This document shows positions 8,764 to 16,910 of a DNA stretch of 64,000 nucleotides, piece by piece. The translations under genes were made by a program, and so were the position numbers. Location of the stretch: positions 974,914 to 1,038,913 of the forward strand of contig NZ_JAEHGE010000001.1 in the NCBI RefSeq assembly GCF_016097415.1. Reading direction: 5' to 3'. A model generated the notes under the pieces. That model had not been told where the DNA came from and ran no database searches. It saw nothing but the letters and a program-made list of their open reading frames with translations. Numbering within the stretch: the stretch's first letter is position 1; the number at the start of each line of letters is the position of its first letter. Source of the stretch: a sulfur-oxidizing endosymbiont of Gigantopelta aegis. Lineage in GTDB: Bacteria > Pseudomonadota > Gammaproteobacteria > GRL18.

Positions 8764-9642
8764 ATGCCATTAAATTTTACTAAAATGCATGGTTTGGGCA
8801 ATGACTTTGTGGTCATTGATGCCATTTCTCAGGCCGTCAATCTAAGTCCTGAGCAGGTACGCTTTATTGCGGATCGGCGCTTTGGTGTGGGCTGTGATCA
8901 ATTGCTGTTAATTGAAGCGCCTGATAAGTCAACAGATGAGTCGGTGATTGATTTTAAATACCGCATCTTCAATGCCGATGGCAGTGAAGTCGAGCAATGT
9001 GGCAATGGTGCTCGTTGTTTTGCTCGCTTTGTACGGGAAAAACAACTCACCAACAAAGACACAATCACAGTGCAAACGCATAGTGGTATTATCCAACTTA
9101 CGATCACTGAGCAGGATGAGGTGATAGTGGATATGGGACAGCCTGTTTTTGCCCCTGAGCAACTGCCTTTTATCCCTGCAAAAGATGATTCTCAAGACGA
9201 TAATCGCTATACTCTTAAACTTGATACGTTAAGCGATGACGTCAATACAGAAAAATATGTGGAGTTTGCTGCTGTTTCTATGGGCAATCCGCATATTACC
9301 CTTAAAATTGCCGATGTTGAACACTATCCGGTGGCGAAGTTGGGGCAATGGCTGGAGTCACATCCCAGCTTTCCCAAACGGATCAATGTTGGCTTTATGC
9401 AGATAATCAACCGCCAGCAAATCCGTTTGCGCGTCTTTGAGCGCGGTTCGGGTGAAACATTAGCCTGTGGTACGGGTGCGTGTGCAGCAGTTGCCAATGG
9501 CATTTCCCGTGGCTGGCTGGACGAACAGGTTGAAGTTATTTTACCTGCCGGCAGTTTACACATACAATGGCAACAGGGTGAACATTCCCTGATGATGACT
9601 GGTCCGGCCAGTTTTGTTTATGAAGGTCAAATAACACTATGA
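8764..9642 (+). CDS. dapF: Diaminopimelate epimerase
   Basis: A 292-residue cytoplasmic enzyme that converts LL- to meso-diaminopimelate for lysine and peptidoglycan synthesis. The N-terminus MPLNFTKMHGLGNDFVVID is diagnostic. The two catalytic cysteines are present, Cys79 in EQCGNGARC and the second in ACGTGACAA (about residue 236). The length is slightly above the usual 275, because of a loop around residues 140-160. The stop overlaps the ATG of the next gene (ATGA), indicating coupled translation with the DUF484 gene, a conserved pairing in gammaproteobacteria. Confidence 0.96.
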   Translation: MPLNFTKMHGLGNDFVVIDAISQAVNLSPEQVRFIADRRFGVGCDQLLLIEAPDKSTDESVIDFKYRIFNADGSEVEQCGNGARCFARFVREKQLTNKDTITVQTHSGIIQLTITEQDEVIVDMGQPVFAPEQLPFIPAKDDSQDDNRYTLKLDTLSDDVNTEKYVEFAAVSMGNPHITLKIADVEHYPVAKLGQWLESHPSFPKRINVGFMQIINRQQIRLRVFERGSGETLACGTGACAAVANGISRGWLDEQVEVILPAGSLHIQWQQGEHSLMMTGPASFVYEGQITL

Positions 9643-10424
9643 ATTCAAACAGTGAACTCGAAAACGCTAAAGTAAAAAGTATGAACATAAAAAGCACAGA
9701 AACCGATATCAGCACTGATACGGAAAACACTAATACAAAAAGCGCCGACGCAATAGTAAAAGACGCAGCTCAAATGACAGCGGACTACCTCACTGCGCAC
9801 CCTGATTTTTTTACCGAACATAGCGCACTTTTAGCTTCCTTGGATGTATCCCATGACAGTGGTTCAGCAATCTCTCTGATAGAACGCCAGGTAGGTATAC
9901 TCAGAGAACAAAATGCCCAGCATAAATCACAGCTTGCCGAATTGGTCAGCATTGCTAAAGACAATGAACAATCCAATCAAAAAATGCATAAGCTCACCCT
10001 CTCATTATTGGCTTGCAGTGGTATTGATGCCTGTGAAGTCGCTTTGGATGAAGTACTCTGTGATGAGTTTACCGTCGATGCAATTTCTCTGAAACTATTT
10101 TCCAAGCCCATCGATGAACAACCAGAGCACCTTTTTGTTACCGCTGAGTCTGCTTTAGCACAAGAGCTGGAGAAGTTACTCAACACCCGTAAGCCTATGT
10201 GTGGCTTCTTCAAAAAATTGCCCTTAGAGGAATTATTTGAAAGTAAATCAGACTCAATTTCCTCCGTGGCAGTGATACCACTCTTTGTAGAAAAGAATCA
10301 TTGCTTTGGTGCCTTAATACTGGGTAGTAACAACATACGACGTTTTAATGCGGACATGGGCACTTTATTTTTAGAACGCTTGGGTGAAATCCTGAGCCAC
10401 AAATTAAGTTTGTTCTTCAAGTAA
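9639..10424 (+). CDS. DUF484 family protein (GAF-like)
   Basis: A 261-residue DUF484 protein. A Lys-, Ser- and Thr-rich N-terminal extension of about 40 residues precedes the domain. The typical start of the conserved part is AQMTADYLTAHPDFFTEHSALLASL, here described as residues 45-70. A coiled segment LIERQVGILREQN follows, and then a GAF-like C-terminal half. In many gammaproteobacteria this gene lies between dapF and xerC. Here no xerC follows; a 340-bp gap and an unrelated acyltransferase gene come next. The molecular function is unknown. The start overlaps the dapF stop by four bases. Confidence 0.85.
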   Translation: MNSNSELENAKVKSMNIKSTETDISTDTENTNTKSADAIVKDAAQMTADYLTAHPDFFTEHSALLASLDVSHDSGSAISLIERQVGILREQNAQHKSQLAELVSIAKDNEQSNQKMHKLTLSLLACSGIDACEVALDEVLCDEFTVDAISLKLFSKPIDEQPEHLFVTAESALAQELEKLLNTRKPMCGFFKKLPLEELFESKSDSISSVAVIPLFVEKNHCFGALILGSNNIRRFNADMGTLFLERLGEILSHKLSLFFK

Positions 10425-10766
10425 GGATTCAAAATTCGTATAGGCTTAAACCGCTTAATTTTACAGGGACACTTGCCCTCGTACGTAGTACCTACTTTTA
10501 GCAAGCACGTCCCTATTTTCATCCCTCTCGTAGCACTTTTCTTATCAATAAGCCAAAAAAATGATACTCAGGTCACTTTTCAAGAGTTTGATCATTTTTT
10601 TCCCCTTATAAAAATGCAAAACTAATTATTTATCATCAAGAATGTTGGAAAATAAAGGATTGTTTTTCAACTTATGTAAAGTTTAGCCTCTAGGTCTACA
10701 TAAAAAAATCGAAGAGTGATGCAATGTCTATAAGATTAATAATAGCCCGCACTGCAAAAGAACACG
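10425..10766. other. Intergenic region without a recognisable gene
   Basis: The 342-bp AT-rich gap between the DUF484 and acyltransferase genes has no supported gene. A GGGAC...GTCCC inverted pair flanks an approximately 40-base loop near 10468-10514. The last 100 bases probably hold the acyltransferase promoter. No xerC remnant was seen. Confidence 0.5.
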
Positions 10767-11546
10767 ATGAGTGATCAGTATCCGGATAACACGCTGACAC
10801 CGGCACAAATATTTAAAAAATATTTTTCTGTTATTTTGGCTGATACAAAGGAATTAAAACAACAGGTTTATAATATTCGCTACCGCGTTTATTGTGAAGA
10901 ATTCAACTATGAAACCGTTGCTTCCTGTCCCAACACAATGGAGAGTGATAAATATGATCGCTATGCATTACACTGTCTGATCATTCATAATAGCAGTCGT
11001 ATGCCGGCAGCCTGTGTTCGATTAGTACCTGCCACTAGTGGTAATGTCGATACTGAGCTTGCGGCTTTAGATTTATTGCCATTTGAAAAGTACTGCACCG
11101 ATAGTCTGGATCATGATTTTATCGAACAGCTCAACTTAATTCGTAGCCGGCAATGTGAAATTTCTCGACTAGCCGTTGAGAAAACTTTTCGCAAACGCTC
11201 AGGTGAATCCTTAACACGTTTTGGTGACATTAATATTGAAGTTAGCAAAGAGGAACAGCGTACCTTTTTACTTATTGCAGTGGCGGCTTTTTTAGCGGCG
11301 ACAGCACTCACCGATCTCTCAGGGAAAACAGATGTTTTTGCCATGATGGAACCTTTTTTGCCACGCTTATTAAAACGTTCTGGAATTGTCTTTCAACGTG
11401 CCGGGCAAGACATTGATTATCATGGCATCAGAGCGCCTTATTTTATTACTACTCAGTCCGCCCTTAAAACCATGCGCCCGGAACTATTAGCATTATATCA
11501 ATGGATCCATCAACAAATTGCTCCCGCTTATTTAAAACTGACTTAA
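10767..11546 (+). CDS. PEP-CTERM/exosortase system-associated N-acyltransferase
   Basis: A 259-residue member of the autoinducer-synthase-like GNAT group linked to exosortase systems. The core begins LKQQVYNIRYRVYCEEFNYE, where the Arg-x-Val-Tyr motif resembles the LuxI/N-acyl-amino-acid-synthase entrance. It continues with the conserved LIIHNSSRMPAACVRLVP and CEISRLAV segments, then a long C-terminal part that includes the hydrophobic stretch LLIAVAAFLAATAL. Such enzymes are thought to acylate small amines or amino acids in organisms with PEP-CTERM sorting. A PEP-CTERM protein is present at 52468-53454. The gene is followed 22 bp later by a decayed ThiF-like gene that may have been its operon partner. 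The family call is from the sequence pattern. Confidence 0.82.
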   Translation: MSDQYPDNTLTPAQIFKKYFSVILADTKELKQQVYNIRYRVYCEEFNYETVASCPNTMESDKYDRYALHCLIIHNSSRMPAACVRLVPATSGNVDTELAALDLLPFEKYCTDSLDHDFIEQLNLIRSRQCEISRLAVEKTFRKRSGESLTRFGDINIEVSKEEQRTFLLIAVAAFLAATALTDLSGKTDVFAMMEPFLPRLLKRSGIVFQRAGQDIDYHGIRAPYFITTQSALKTMRPELLALYQWIHQQIAPAYLKLT

Positions 11547-11567
11547 CTGTTCAAGCAGAGATTCATT

Positions 11568-12284
11568 ATGGCTCAAATTTCGCATCCAGATTTTAATTAC
11601 AATACGGCTTTTTCCAGAAATCTTGGTTGAATAACGGCCACTGAACAGGAAATTTTACGCAGTAAACGCATTGCTATCGGCGGCTTAGGCGGAGTGGGTG
11701 GTTCACATTTAATTACCCTGACACGCTTAGGGATAGGACAATTTAATATCGCTGATATGGATATTTTTGAATTGGCTAATTTTAACCGTCAGACAGGTGC
11801 GAGCCTGAGTCATATTAATCGCCCCAAAACAGCAGTGATGGCAGAGCTTGCCCTAGAGATTAATGCCGATCTGGCACTGAATATTTTTTCTGAAGGCGTT
11901 AATGAGCAAAATCTTGATGAATTTTTAGAGGGCGTTGATCTCTATGTTGATGGCCTGGATTTTTTTGCCCTCAAAGTAAGAAAATCCGTGTTTAATGCCT
12001 GTGCAGAAAAGTGCATACCAGCAATAACCGCTGCCCCTTTAGGTGTGGGGGGTTGCGTTATTGTGTTTTTTGCCGGGGAAATGACCTTTGAATAATTAGC
12101 CTCGCCAAAGGAACATACTGAAGAAATACCTTTAGATACACCTATCACACGTATTCTTGATTTAGCCTGTTGGTCACCCAATGGTGATCATTATAAGCAG
12201 CGTGTTTTTATGGGACGTCTTGGCTTTGCAGCCACACCTCTATCGCGCTCACTGCGTTTGCCAATTAAGCAACTCATCAAGTAA
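11568..12284 (+). pseudogene. ThiF/E1-like adenylyltransferase with nitroreductase-like tail, degraded
   Basis: An in-frame reading from the ATG at 11568 gives MAQISHPDFNYNTAFSRNLG, then TGA at 11628-11630, probably a former Trp codon. The nucleotide-binding signature IAIGGLGGVGGSHLITLTRLGIGQF follows (described at residues 30-55), with the aspartate of NIADMDIFELANFNRQ. The E1-like domain ends FFAGEMTFE with TAA at 12093-12095. Beyond it a piece reading ITRILDLACWSPNGDHYKQ resembles the start of a nitroreductase domain. The original protein was probably a ThiF-nitroreductase fusion that lost several hundred codons. It lies 21 bp after the acyltransferase stop, so it was probably in the same operon. 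Confidence 0.7.
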
Positions 12285-12322
12285 AACATTAAGAATAAAA
12301 GCCTAGGTGTGAAATAATATTG

Positions 12323-12640
12323 TTAATCAATTAAATAGAAAAATCCAATGGCAATTAATAAAATCATGCTGATAAATAAAACCTCAGATAGTAAGTCAAA
12401 TAAAAACATAAATAGACTTTTAGGTATATCTAATATGGGCTTAAATGTAAACTTATAGGTTCTATCACCCTCATCGTTGAGGCGTTGTTTTAAACCTTCA
12501 ATCTGTTTTCTAATTTTCCTATTTTTATTATTGTCCGGGTTAGCAATGATAAACTCCTCCAATGAAGTAATTGCACTAGAAAATTGTCCCATTCGTTCAA
12601 GTTGAGCTGCCGCACGTAAATGGTTTAATTTTTTTATCAT
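12323..12640 (-). CDS. Small TPR-like protein with C-terminal membrane anchor
   Basis: A 105-residue protein that I do not recognise. Residues 1-55 form two amphipathic helices of TPR character (LRAAAQLERMGQFSSAITSL). A basic linker follows, and then a hydrophobic segment at about 80-103, so it is probably tail-anchored with the TPR part in the cytoplasm. It is convergent with the decayed ThiF gene and separated from the DJ-1 gene by 86 bp. Its function is unknown. Confidence 0.6.
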   Translation of the reverse strand: MIKKLNHLRAAAQLERMGQFSSAITSLEEFIIANPDNNKNRKIRKQIEGLKQRLNDEGDRTYKFTFKPILDIPKSLFMFLFDLLSEVLFISMILLIAIGFFYLID

Positions 12641-12726
12641 AGATATAAAAATTCCAAAATGTCGTTCAGAATGCTGTTAATTTAAGTGGTTTTTAGGGTG
12701 TATGAGTTAAACAGGCGAGTATAAAA

Positions 12727-13290
12727 TTATGAGCACAATAAAGCAGAAGCAGCTTCATCACGTTTGCTTTTACCGCTGAGTAATTCAATTAGAGTTAGGG
12801 CAAAGTCCATTGCAGTGGCAGGTCCTCGGGAGGTAATGACATTGCCATCAATCACAACCGCATCGGTGCTGAGCCGGGTGCTGTTTAAATCCATGGTATC
12901 GAGCACGCCCGGATAACTGGTGGCGGACTTGCCATCTAATAGCTTGGCACGAGCTAGGACTTTGGGGGCAGCACAAATAGCAGCGGTATATTTATTATCA
13001 GCGCTCATGGATTGAAGTAATGTGTGAATACGAGCATCATTATCCAGATGATCAGCGCCGGGTAAGCCTCCAGGCAACACGATCATATCAAAACTTTGCT
13101 GCAAGGCCTGATCCAAGGTAATATCAGGAATGAGTACCACGCCACGGCTAGCCGTAACAGGAGAAACACTATCACCAGTATCTAGGCTGGCGCTGCTTAC
13201 TTGAATCTCAGCACGGCGCAGGAGATCGATGATGGTAATGGCTTCAAGTTCTTCACAGCCTGGAGCAAGGGGGACTAAAACATGGGGCAT
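12727..13290 (-). CDS. DJ-1/YajL family protein
   Basis: A 187-residue DJ-1/PfpI superfamily protein. The reactive cysteine lies in the nucleophile-elbow motif AAICAAPKVLARA at Cys106, with Glu16 in the usual position near the N-terminus (APGCEELEA). PGGLPGADHL is the oxyanion loop. These proteins protect against protein and nucleotide glycation and oxidative stress, or act as chaperones. The length matches E. coli YajL. It is the last gene of a minus-strand run, 9 bp after the polysaccharide-deacetylase-like gene. It could be YajL itself, but assignment within the superfamily is not certain. Confidence 0.88.
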   Translation of the reverse strand: MPHVLVPLAPGCEELEAITIIDLLRRAEIQVSSASLDTGDSVSPVTASRGVVLIPDITLDQALQQSFDMIVLPGGLPGADHLDNDARIHTLLQSMSADNKYTAAICAAPKVLARAKLLDGKSATSYPGVLDTMDLNSTRLSTDAVVIDGNVITSRGPATAMDFALTLIELLSGKSKRDEAASALLCS

Positions 13291-13299
13291 GCTGATATC

Positions 13300-14211
13300 C
13301 TATTGTTGGGGGCGGGTCTCGGTTTGAGTGAAATTGGATAGATTTTTTTGTTGAGCGATATAGCGTATTTTATCTTGTTGCTTAATCAGTTCTGATACTG
13401 AAATCAGACGAATGCCAATGGCTTCAAGTTGTGGAATTCTTTCTTCTAAAACTTCCAGAGTTTGCTTAAATGGATGACCGATAGCCACTGCTGCCCCATC
13501 TCGTTTAGCGACTTCAATCAGGTGATTAAATTGAAATTCAATGGCGGGGCGATTGAGCTCATGATCTAAAAAACCATTGCGGCGGGTATTCTTAATTTGG
13601 TAAAGATTAGCGGTTTTTTCGGCCAGTGTTTTGACGGTAGTACGGCTATCAACAAAATATAAATCAGTCAGAACTATTTCATCCATCAACCATTTCATGG
13701 CACTTTTTTTGCTGGTAATAAGACTGCCCATATGATTATTAATGCCCTTGATATGGGGTATTGAACGAATACTTTTGACCACAGAATCTTTAAACTCTGC
13801 TTCACTCATATTATTGGTCAACGCACCAGGACCTAAAAAAAGCGTATCCATCACCGCCTGCATAGGCAGATGTAGCATGATGTCATTGCCCTTTTTATTG
13901 GCAATATCGGTCAGCACTTGAAGATGAGGCGTGTGAGGTAAAAAAGCAAATGTCACTTGACCGGGCAAATTAACGGCACGTTGATCCTGCTTTAATTTAT
14001 AGCCCAAATCATCAATAATGATGGCGATGTAGGCGATAGGCACATTGCTTGTTGTGGTCTTATTCAAACTTGCTTTGGCATTAGCCAGAGAGGAAAAAAG
14101 AGCAGCAAAAAGCACACTACAACAGATGACTAAAAGCATCAGATAGTGGTTATGAGATTGCTCGTGCTCTTGATATAGTGATTTGGAAATACGATTGCTA
14201 ACAATGCTCAT
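13300..14211 (-). CDS. Divergent polysaccharide deacetylase family protein (YibQ-like)
   Basis: A 303-residue exported protein. The N-terminal hydrophobic segment at about residues 22-46 is a signal anchor. The domain starts IAIIIDDLGYKLKQD and keeps LPGQVTFAFLPHTPH, MLHLPMQ, NNHMGS and the FVDSRT motif of the divergent polysaccharide deacetylase family, in which enzymatic activity is unproven. In E. coli the equivalent yibQ lies downstream of envC and gpmI, the same block as here. The start is 2 bp from the stop of ctpA, so the genes are probably co-transcribed. Confidence 0.85.
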   Translation of the reverse strand: MSIVSNRISKSLYQEHEQSHNHYLMLLVICCSVLFAALFSSLANAKASLNKTTTSNVPIAYIAIIIDDLGYKLKQDQRAVNLPGQVTFAFLPHTPHLQVLTDIANKKGNDIMLHLPMQAVMDTLFLGPGALTNNMSEAEFKDSVVKSIRSIPHIKGINNHMGSLITSKKSAMKWLMDEIVLTDLYFVDSRTTVKTLAEKTANLYQIKNTRRNGFLDHELNRPAIEFQFNHLIEVAKRDGAAVAIGHPFKQTLEVLEERIPQLEAIGIRLISVSELIKQQDKIRYIAQQKNLSNFTQTETRPQQ

Positions 14212-14213
14212 GT

Positions 14214-15578
14214 TTATTTAGCCGTTTTGCTTTGGTTCAAAATATCAATCCCTTTTAGTAAGTTGAGTGCCTCATGCAAGGCGTAATCCTTGTCGTCATC
14301 AGATTTTTTGTCACTGTTCTTGGTTTTTTTCGAATCAGATTTTTTAGTCTTTTTACCTGAGCCATTATGATGCTTGTCCATTTTATGCTCTAAATGACCC
14401 TTTAAATCAGCTTCTTTAATTTGTGCGAAGTCATTGTCTTTTTTTGTTTCAAGGCTGATATTAGCGAGTTTAATATCCGGGGTGATGCCTTCAGCCTGAA
14501 TAGAACGTCCTGATGGCGTATAGTAACGCGCAGTCGTTAATTTGATGGCGGTTGTTTTTGTCAGAGGCTTAATTGTTTGCACTGAGCCTTTGCCAAAGGT
14601 GTCTGAACCCATAATAATGGCACGTCGATGATCCTGTAATGCACCGGCTACAATTTCAGATGCGGAGGCAGAACCACCATTGACCAGCACCACAATCGGA
14701 GCGCCCTTTAAGGCGTCGCCACGAGTTGCAGAAAAGCGCAGTTCAGAATCCTTAATTCTGCCCCGGGTATAAACAATTAAACCTGAATCTAAAAATGTGT
14801 CAGAGACATCAACAGAACCGTTGAGCACGCCACCGGGATTGTTTCTTAAATCGAGAATAAGCCCTTTAAGTACGCGCTTGTTATTTTTTTTCACCAGTGA
14901 TTTTAGGGCTTTTTTAAGTTGTTCAGCCGTACGTGATTGAAAGCTGGAAATACGTAGATAAGCAAAGTCTTTTTCCAGAAGACGAAACTTAACGCTTTTC
15001 ACTTTAATGATGGCACGTTCTATGGTGATATTAACCGGCCCATCACTGTCTTCGCGGATAATGGATAGCTTAATTTTTGAACCGGGTTTGCCACGCATCA
15101 TTTTAACGGCATCATCCAGTTCCATTTCTTTTACTGGCTTGCCATCAATACGGAAAATGAGATCCCCTGCCAATACACCGGCACGTTGTGCGGGCGTGTC
15201 ATCAATGGGTGAAATGACTTTAATCAGTCCATCTTCCATACCTACTTCAATGCCTAAACCGCCAAATTCTCCAGTCGTGCCTTCCTTGAGGTGTTTAAAG
15301 CTTTTTTCATCCAGATAGCTGGAGTGGGGATCAAGACCTGACATCATGCCCTTGATGGCATTTTTTAGAATGGTTTTATCATCCACTTGCTCAACATAAT
15401 CGGTTTTTATGCTGGCAAAGGCATCGGTAAATTCTTTGAGAATTTCCAGTGGTAAAGGTTCAGTCTGAGTCTTGTCTGATTTTGCCTCTGCCGTACTACT
15501 TGCTGTAGTAAAGGGTAGAGCCACAAAAAGGCCGAGTGATAGACTTAATAAAGCAGACAAATACACAGGTTTAGTCAT
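14214..15578 (-). CDS. ctpA: Carboxy-terminal processing protease, S41 family
   Basis: A periplasmic S41 peptidase. The ATG at 15578 is preferred to the upstream ATG because it follows GGAG at a proper distance and opens a clean signal peptide (MTKPVYLSALLSLSLGLFVA). The order is: N-terminal helical part; PDZ domain at about residues 90-165 (GGLGIEVGMEDG, IDDTPAQRAGVLAGD); then the catalytic core with the nucleophile in GGSASASEIVAGAL and the lysine in GSDTFGKGSVQ. The C-terminal 60 residues are extremely rich in Lys, Asp and Ser. The gene sits next to envC, whose product activates murein amidases; processing of envelope proteins or hydrolases is the known role of such proteases. Confidence 0.93.
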   Translation of the reverse strand: MTKPVYLSALLSLSLGLFVALPFTTASSTAEAKSDKTQTEPLPLEILKEFTDAFASIKTDYVEQVDDKTILKNAIKGMMSGLDPHSSYLDEKSFKHLKEGTTGEFGGLGIEVGMEDGLIKVISPIDDTPAQRAGVLAGDLIFRIDGKPVKEMELDDAVKMMRGKPGSKIKLSIIREDSDGPVNITIERAIIKVKSVKFRLLEKDFAYLRISSFQSRTAEQLKKALKSLVKKNNKRVLKGLILDLRNNPGGVLNGSVDVSDTFLDSGLIVYTRGRIKDSELRFSATRGDALKGAPIVVLVNGGSASASEIVAGALQDHRRAIIMGSDTFGKGSVQTIKPLTKTTAIKLTTARYYTPSGRSIQAEGITPDIKLANISLETKKDNDFAQIKEADLKGHLEHKMDKHHNGSGKKTKKSDSKKTKNSDKKSDDDKDYALHEALNLLKGIDILNQSKTAK

Positions 15579-15709
15579 CCAAAGCTCCGGAAAAATAGTC
15601 TTGAAAAAATAAGTACGACATGGAAACGATAACCATATCATGTAAAAAAATTAAAATCACGCTCATACAGCGCTTTGCCCATGCTTTTTATCAGGCTTTT
15701 TCTCAGGTT

Positions 15710-16903
15710 TTATATGCGTCGCTTCTTGCACCAGAGTGATGGATCTGATGGCTTGCCATTGTAGCGAACTTCAAAATACAGCCCAACACGCTTTATGCCT
15801 CCGCTATTACCAATAGTAGCAATGATCTCATTATTTTCTACCCAGTCCCCGACTTCTTTGAGCAAGGTTTGGTTATGGCCATATAGGCTCATATAGCCAT
15901 CACCGTGATCAATAATTGTGATCAGGCCGTAGCCTCTGAGCCAGTCTGAGTAGGCAATCCGGCCATTAGAGATGGTATGTACCGGAGTGCCTTCTTTGCC
16001 ACTGATGATATTACCCTGCCATTTGACCTTGCCTACACTGCGCCAGTGATCATATAACTTTTTTACCTTGCCTTTGGCGGGCCAATAGAGCTTGCCGCGT
16101 TTTTTGGCAAAGGGCTGATCGGTGGGCAAGCTGGGAATATCATCCAGGGCTTTTTTTAGTTTATTGATTAAACGGGTTAGATTTTTTTTGTTTTTGTTTA
16201 AATTTGCCAGTTGTTTGTCTTTAGATACAATATCCTGATTTAATAGGGTGACCAGGGCACTACGCTCAGCTTGCTTGGTTTGCATAGCGCGTTGTTCTTG
16301 TTGTAGTTGGTATTGTTTGTCTTGCAGTGTTTGTGACAAGAGACTGATTTTTTGTTTTTCCTGAACAATAGCCTGCAATAGTGTGTTGACCTTGTTGATC
16401 TGCTGGCTACGAGCTTCATTAAAATAATCATAATAAGTCATGATTCGGCTGATAGTGGCAGGGTCTTGCTGGTTGAGTAATAGCTTAATGTATTCTTGAC
16501 GGCCTATGGCATAGCTAGCCTGTAATTGACCCGAGAGTAATTGCTGCTGAGTGATTAATTGCCTATTGTTTTGTGCAAGATTGTTATTCAGGGTGCTGAG
16601 CTGATGATTGAGTTCAGCAATTTGTTGCTGCGTGCTAAAGAGCTGCCGGGCATTGTTGGCAATGCTTTGCTCGGATTTTTGGATGTCTTGCTCTAATTCG
16701 CTTTTTTCGCTTTGTTGTTGCTTTAATTGCTTTTTGAGCGCGCTAATATCCTGCCGTAGCTGGTTTAGCTCTTGTTGTTTTAGCTGACCTTTTGATTGTG
16801 TCTCGGCGCTGGCTGACAAGGGTAGGCAGAAGGCAAAGAAAAGAAATAGCAAAATAAGACGTGAATGATATTCTGCCATTAATTTTTTCAAAAAAACCTT
16901 CAA
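15710..16903 (-). CDS. envC: Murein hydrolase activator EnvC
   Basis: A 397-residue periplasmic protein. A signal peptide (about residues 13-33) is followed by a long Gln- and Lys-rich coiled coil to roughly residue 255, then a LytM/M23 domain at 290-395. In the LytM part GTPVHTISNGRIAYSDWLRG lacks the first zinc His, and GHNQTLLKEVGDWV is present, as in EnvC proteins that activate amidases and do not cleave peptidoglycan themselves. It acts at the division septum through FtsEX. It lies 7 bp downstream of gpmI on the same strand, as in E. coli. Confidence 0.92.
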   Translation of the reverse strand: MKVFLKKLMAEYHSRLILLFLFFAFCLPLSASAETQSKGQLKQQELNQLRQDISALKKQLKQQQSEKSELEQDIQKSEQSIANNARQLFSTQQQIAELNHQLSTLNNNLAQNNRQLITQQQLLSGQLQASYAIGRQEYIKLLLNQQDPATISRIMTYYDYFNEARSQQINKVNTLLQAIVQEKQKISLLSQTLQDKQYQLQQEQRAMQTKQAERSALVTLLNQDIVSKDKQLANLNKNKKNLTRLINKLKKALDDIPSLPTDQPFAKKRGKLYWPAKGKVKKLYDHWRSVGKVKWQGNIISGKEGTPVHTISNGRIAYSDWLRGYGLITIIDHGDGYMSLYGHNQTLLKEVGDWVENNEIIATIGNSGGIKRVGLYFEVRYNGKPSDPSLWCKKRRI

Positions 16904-16910
16904 AATCAGC

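Noticed and set aside
10425-10766. Search for a displaced xerC or a riboswitch before the acyltransferase gene
   Set aside because: No coding similarity and no known riboswitch motif could be seen.
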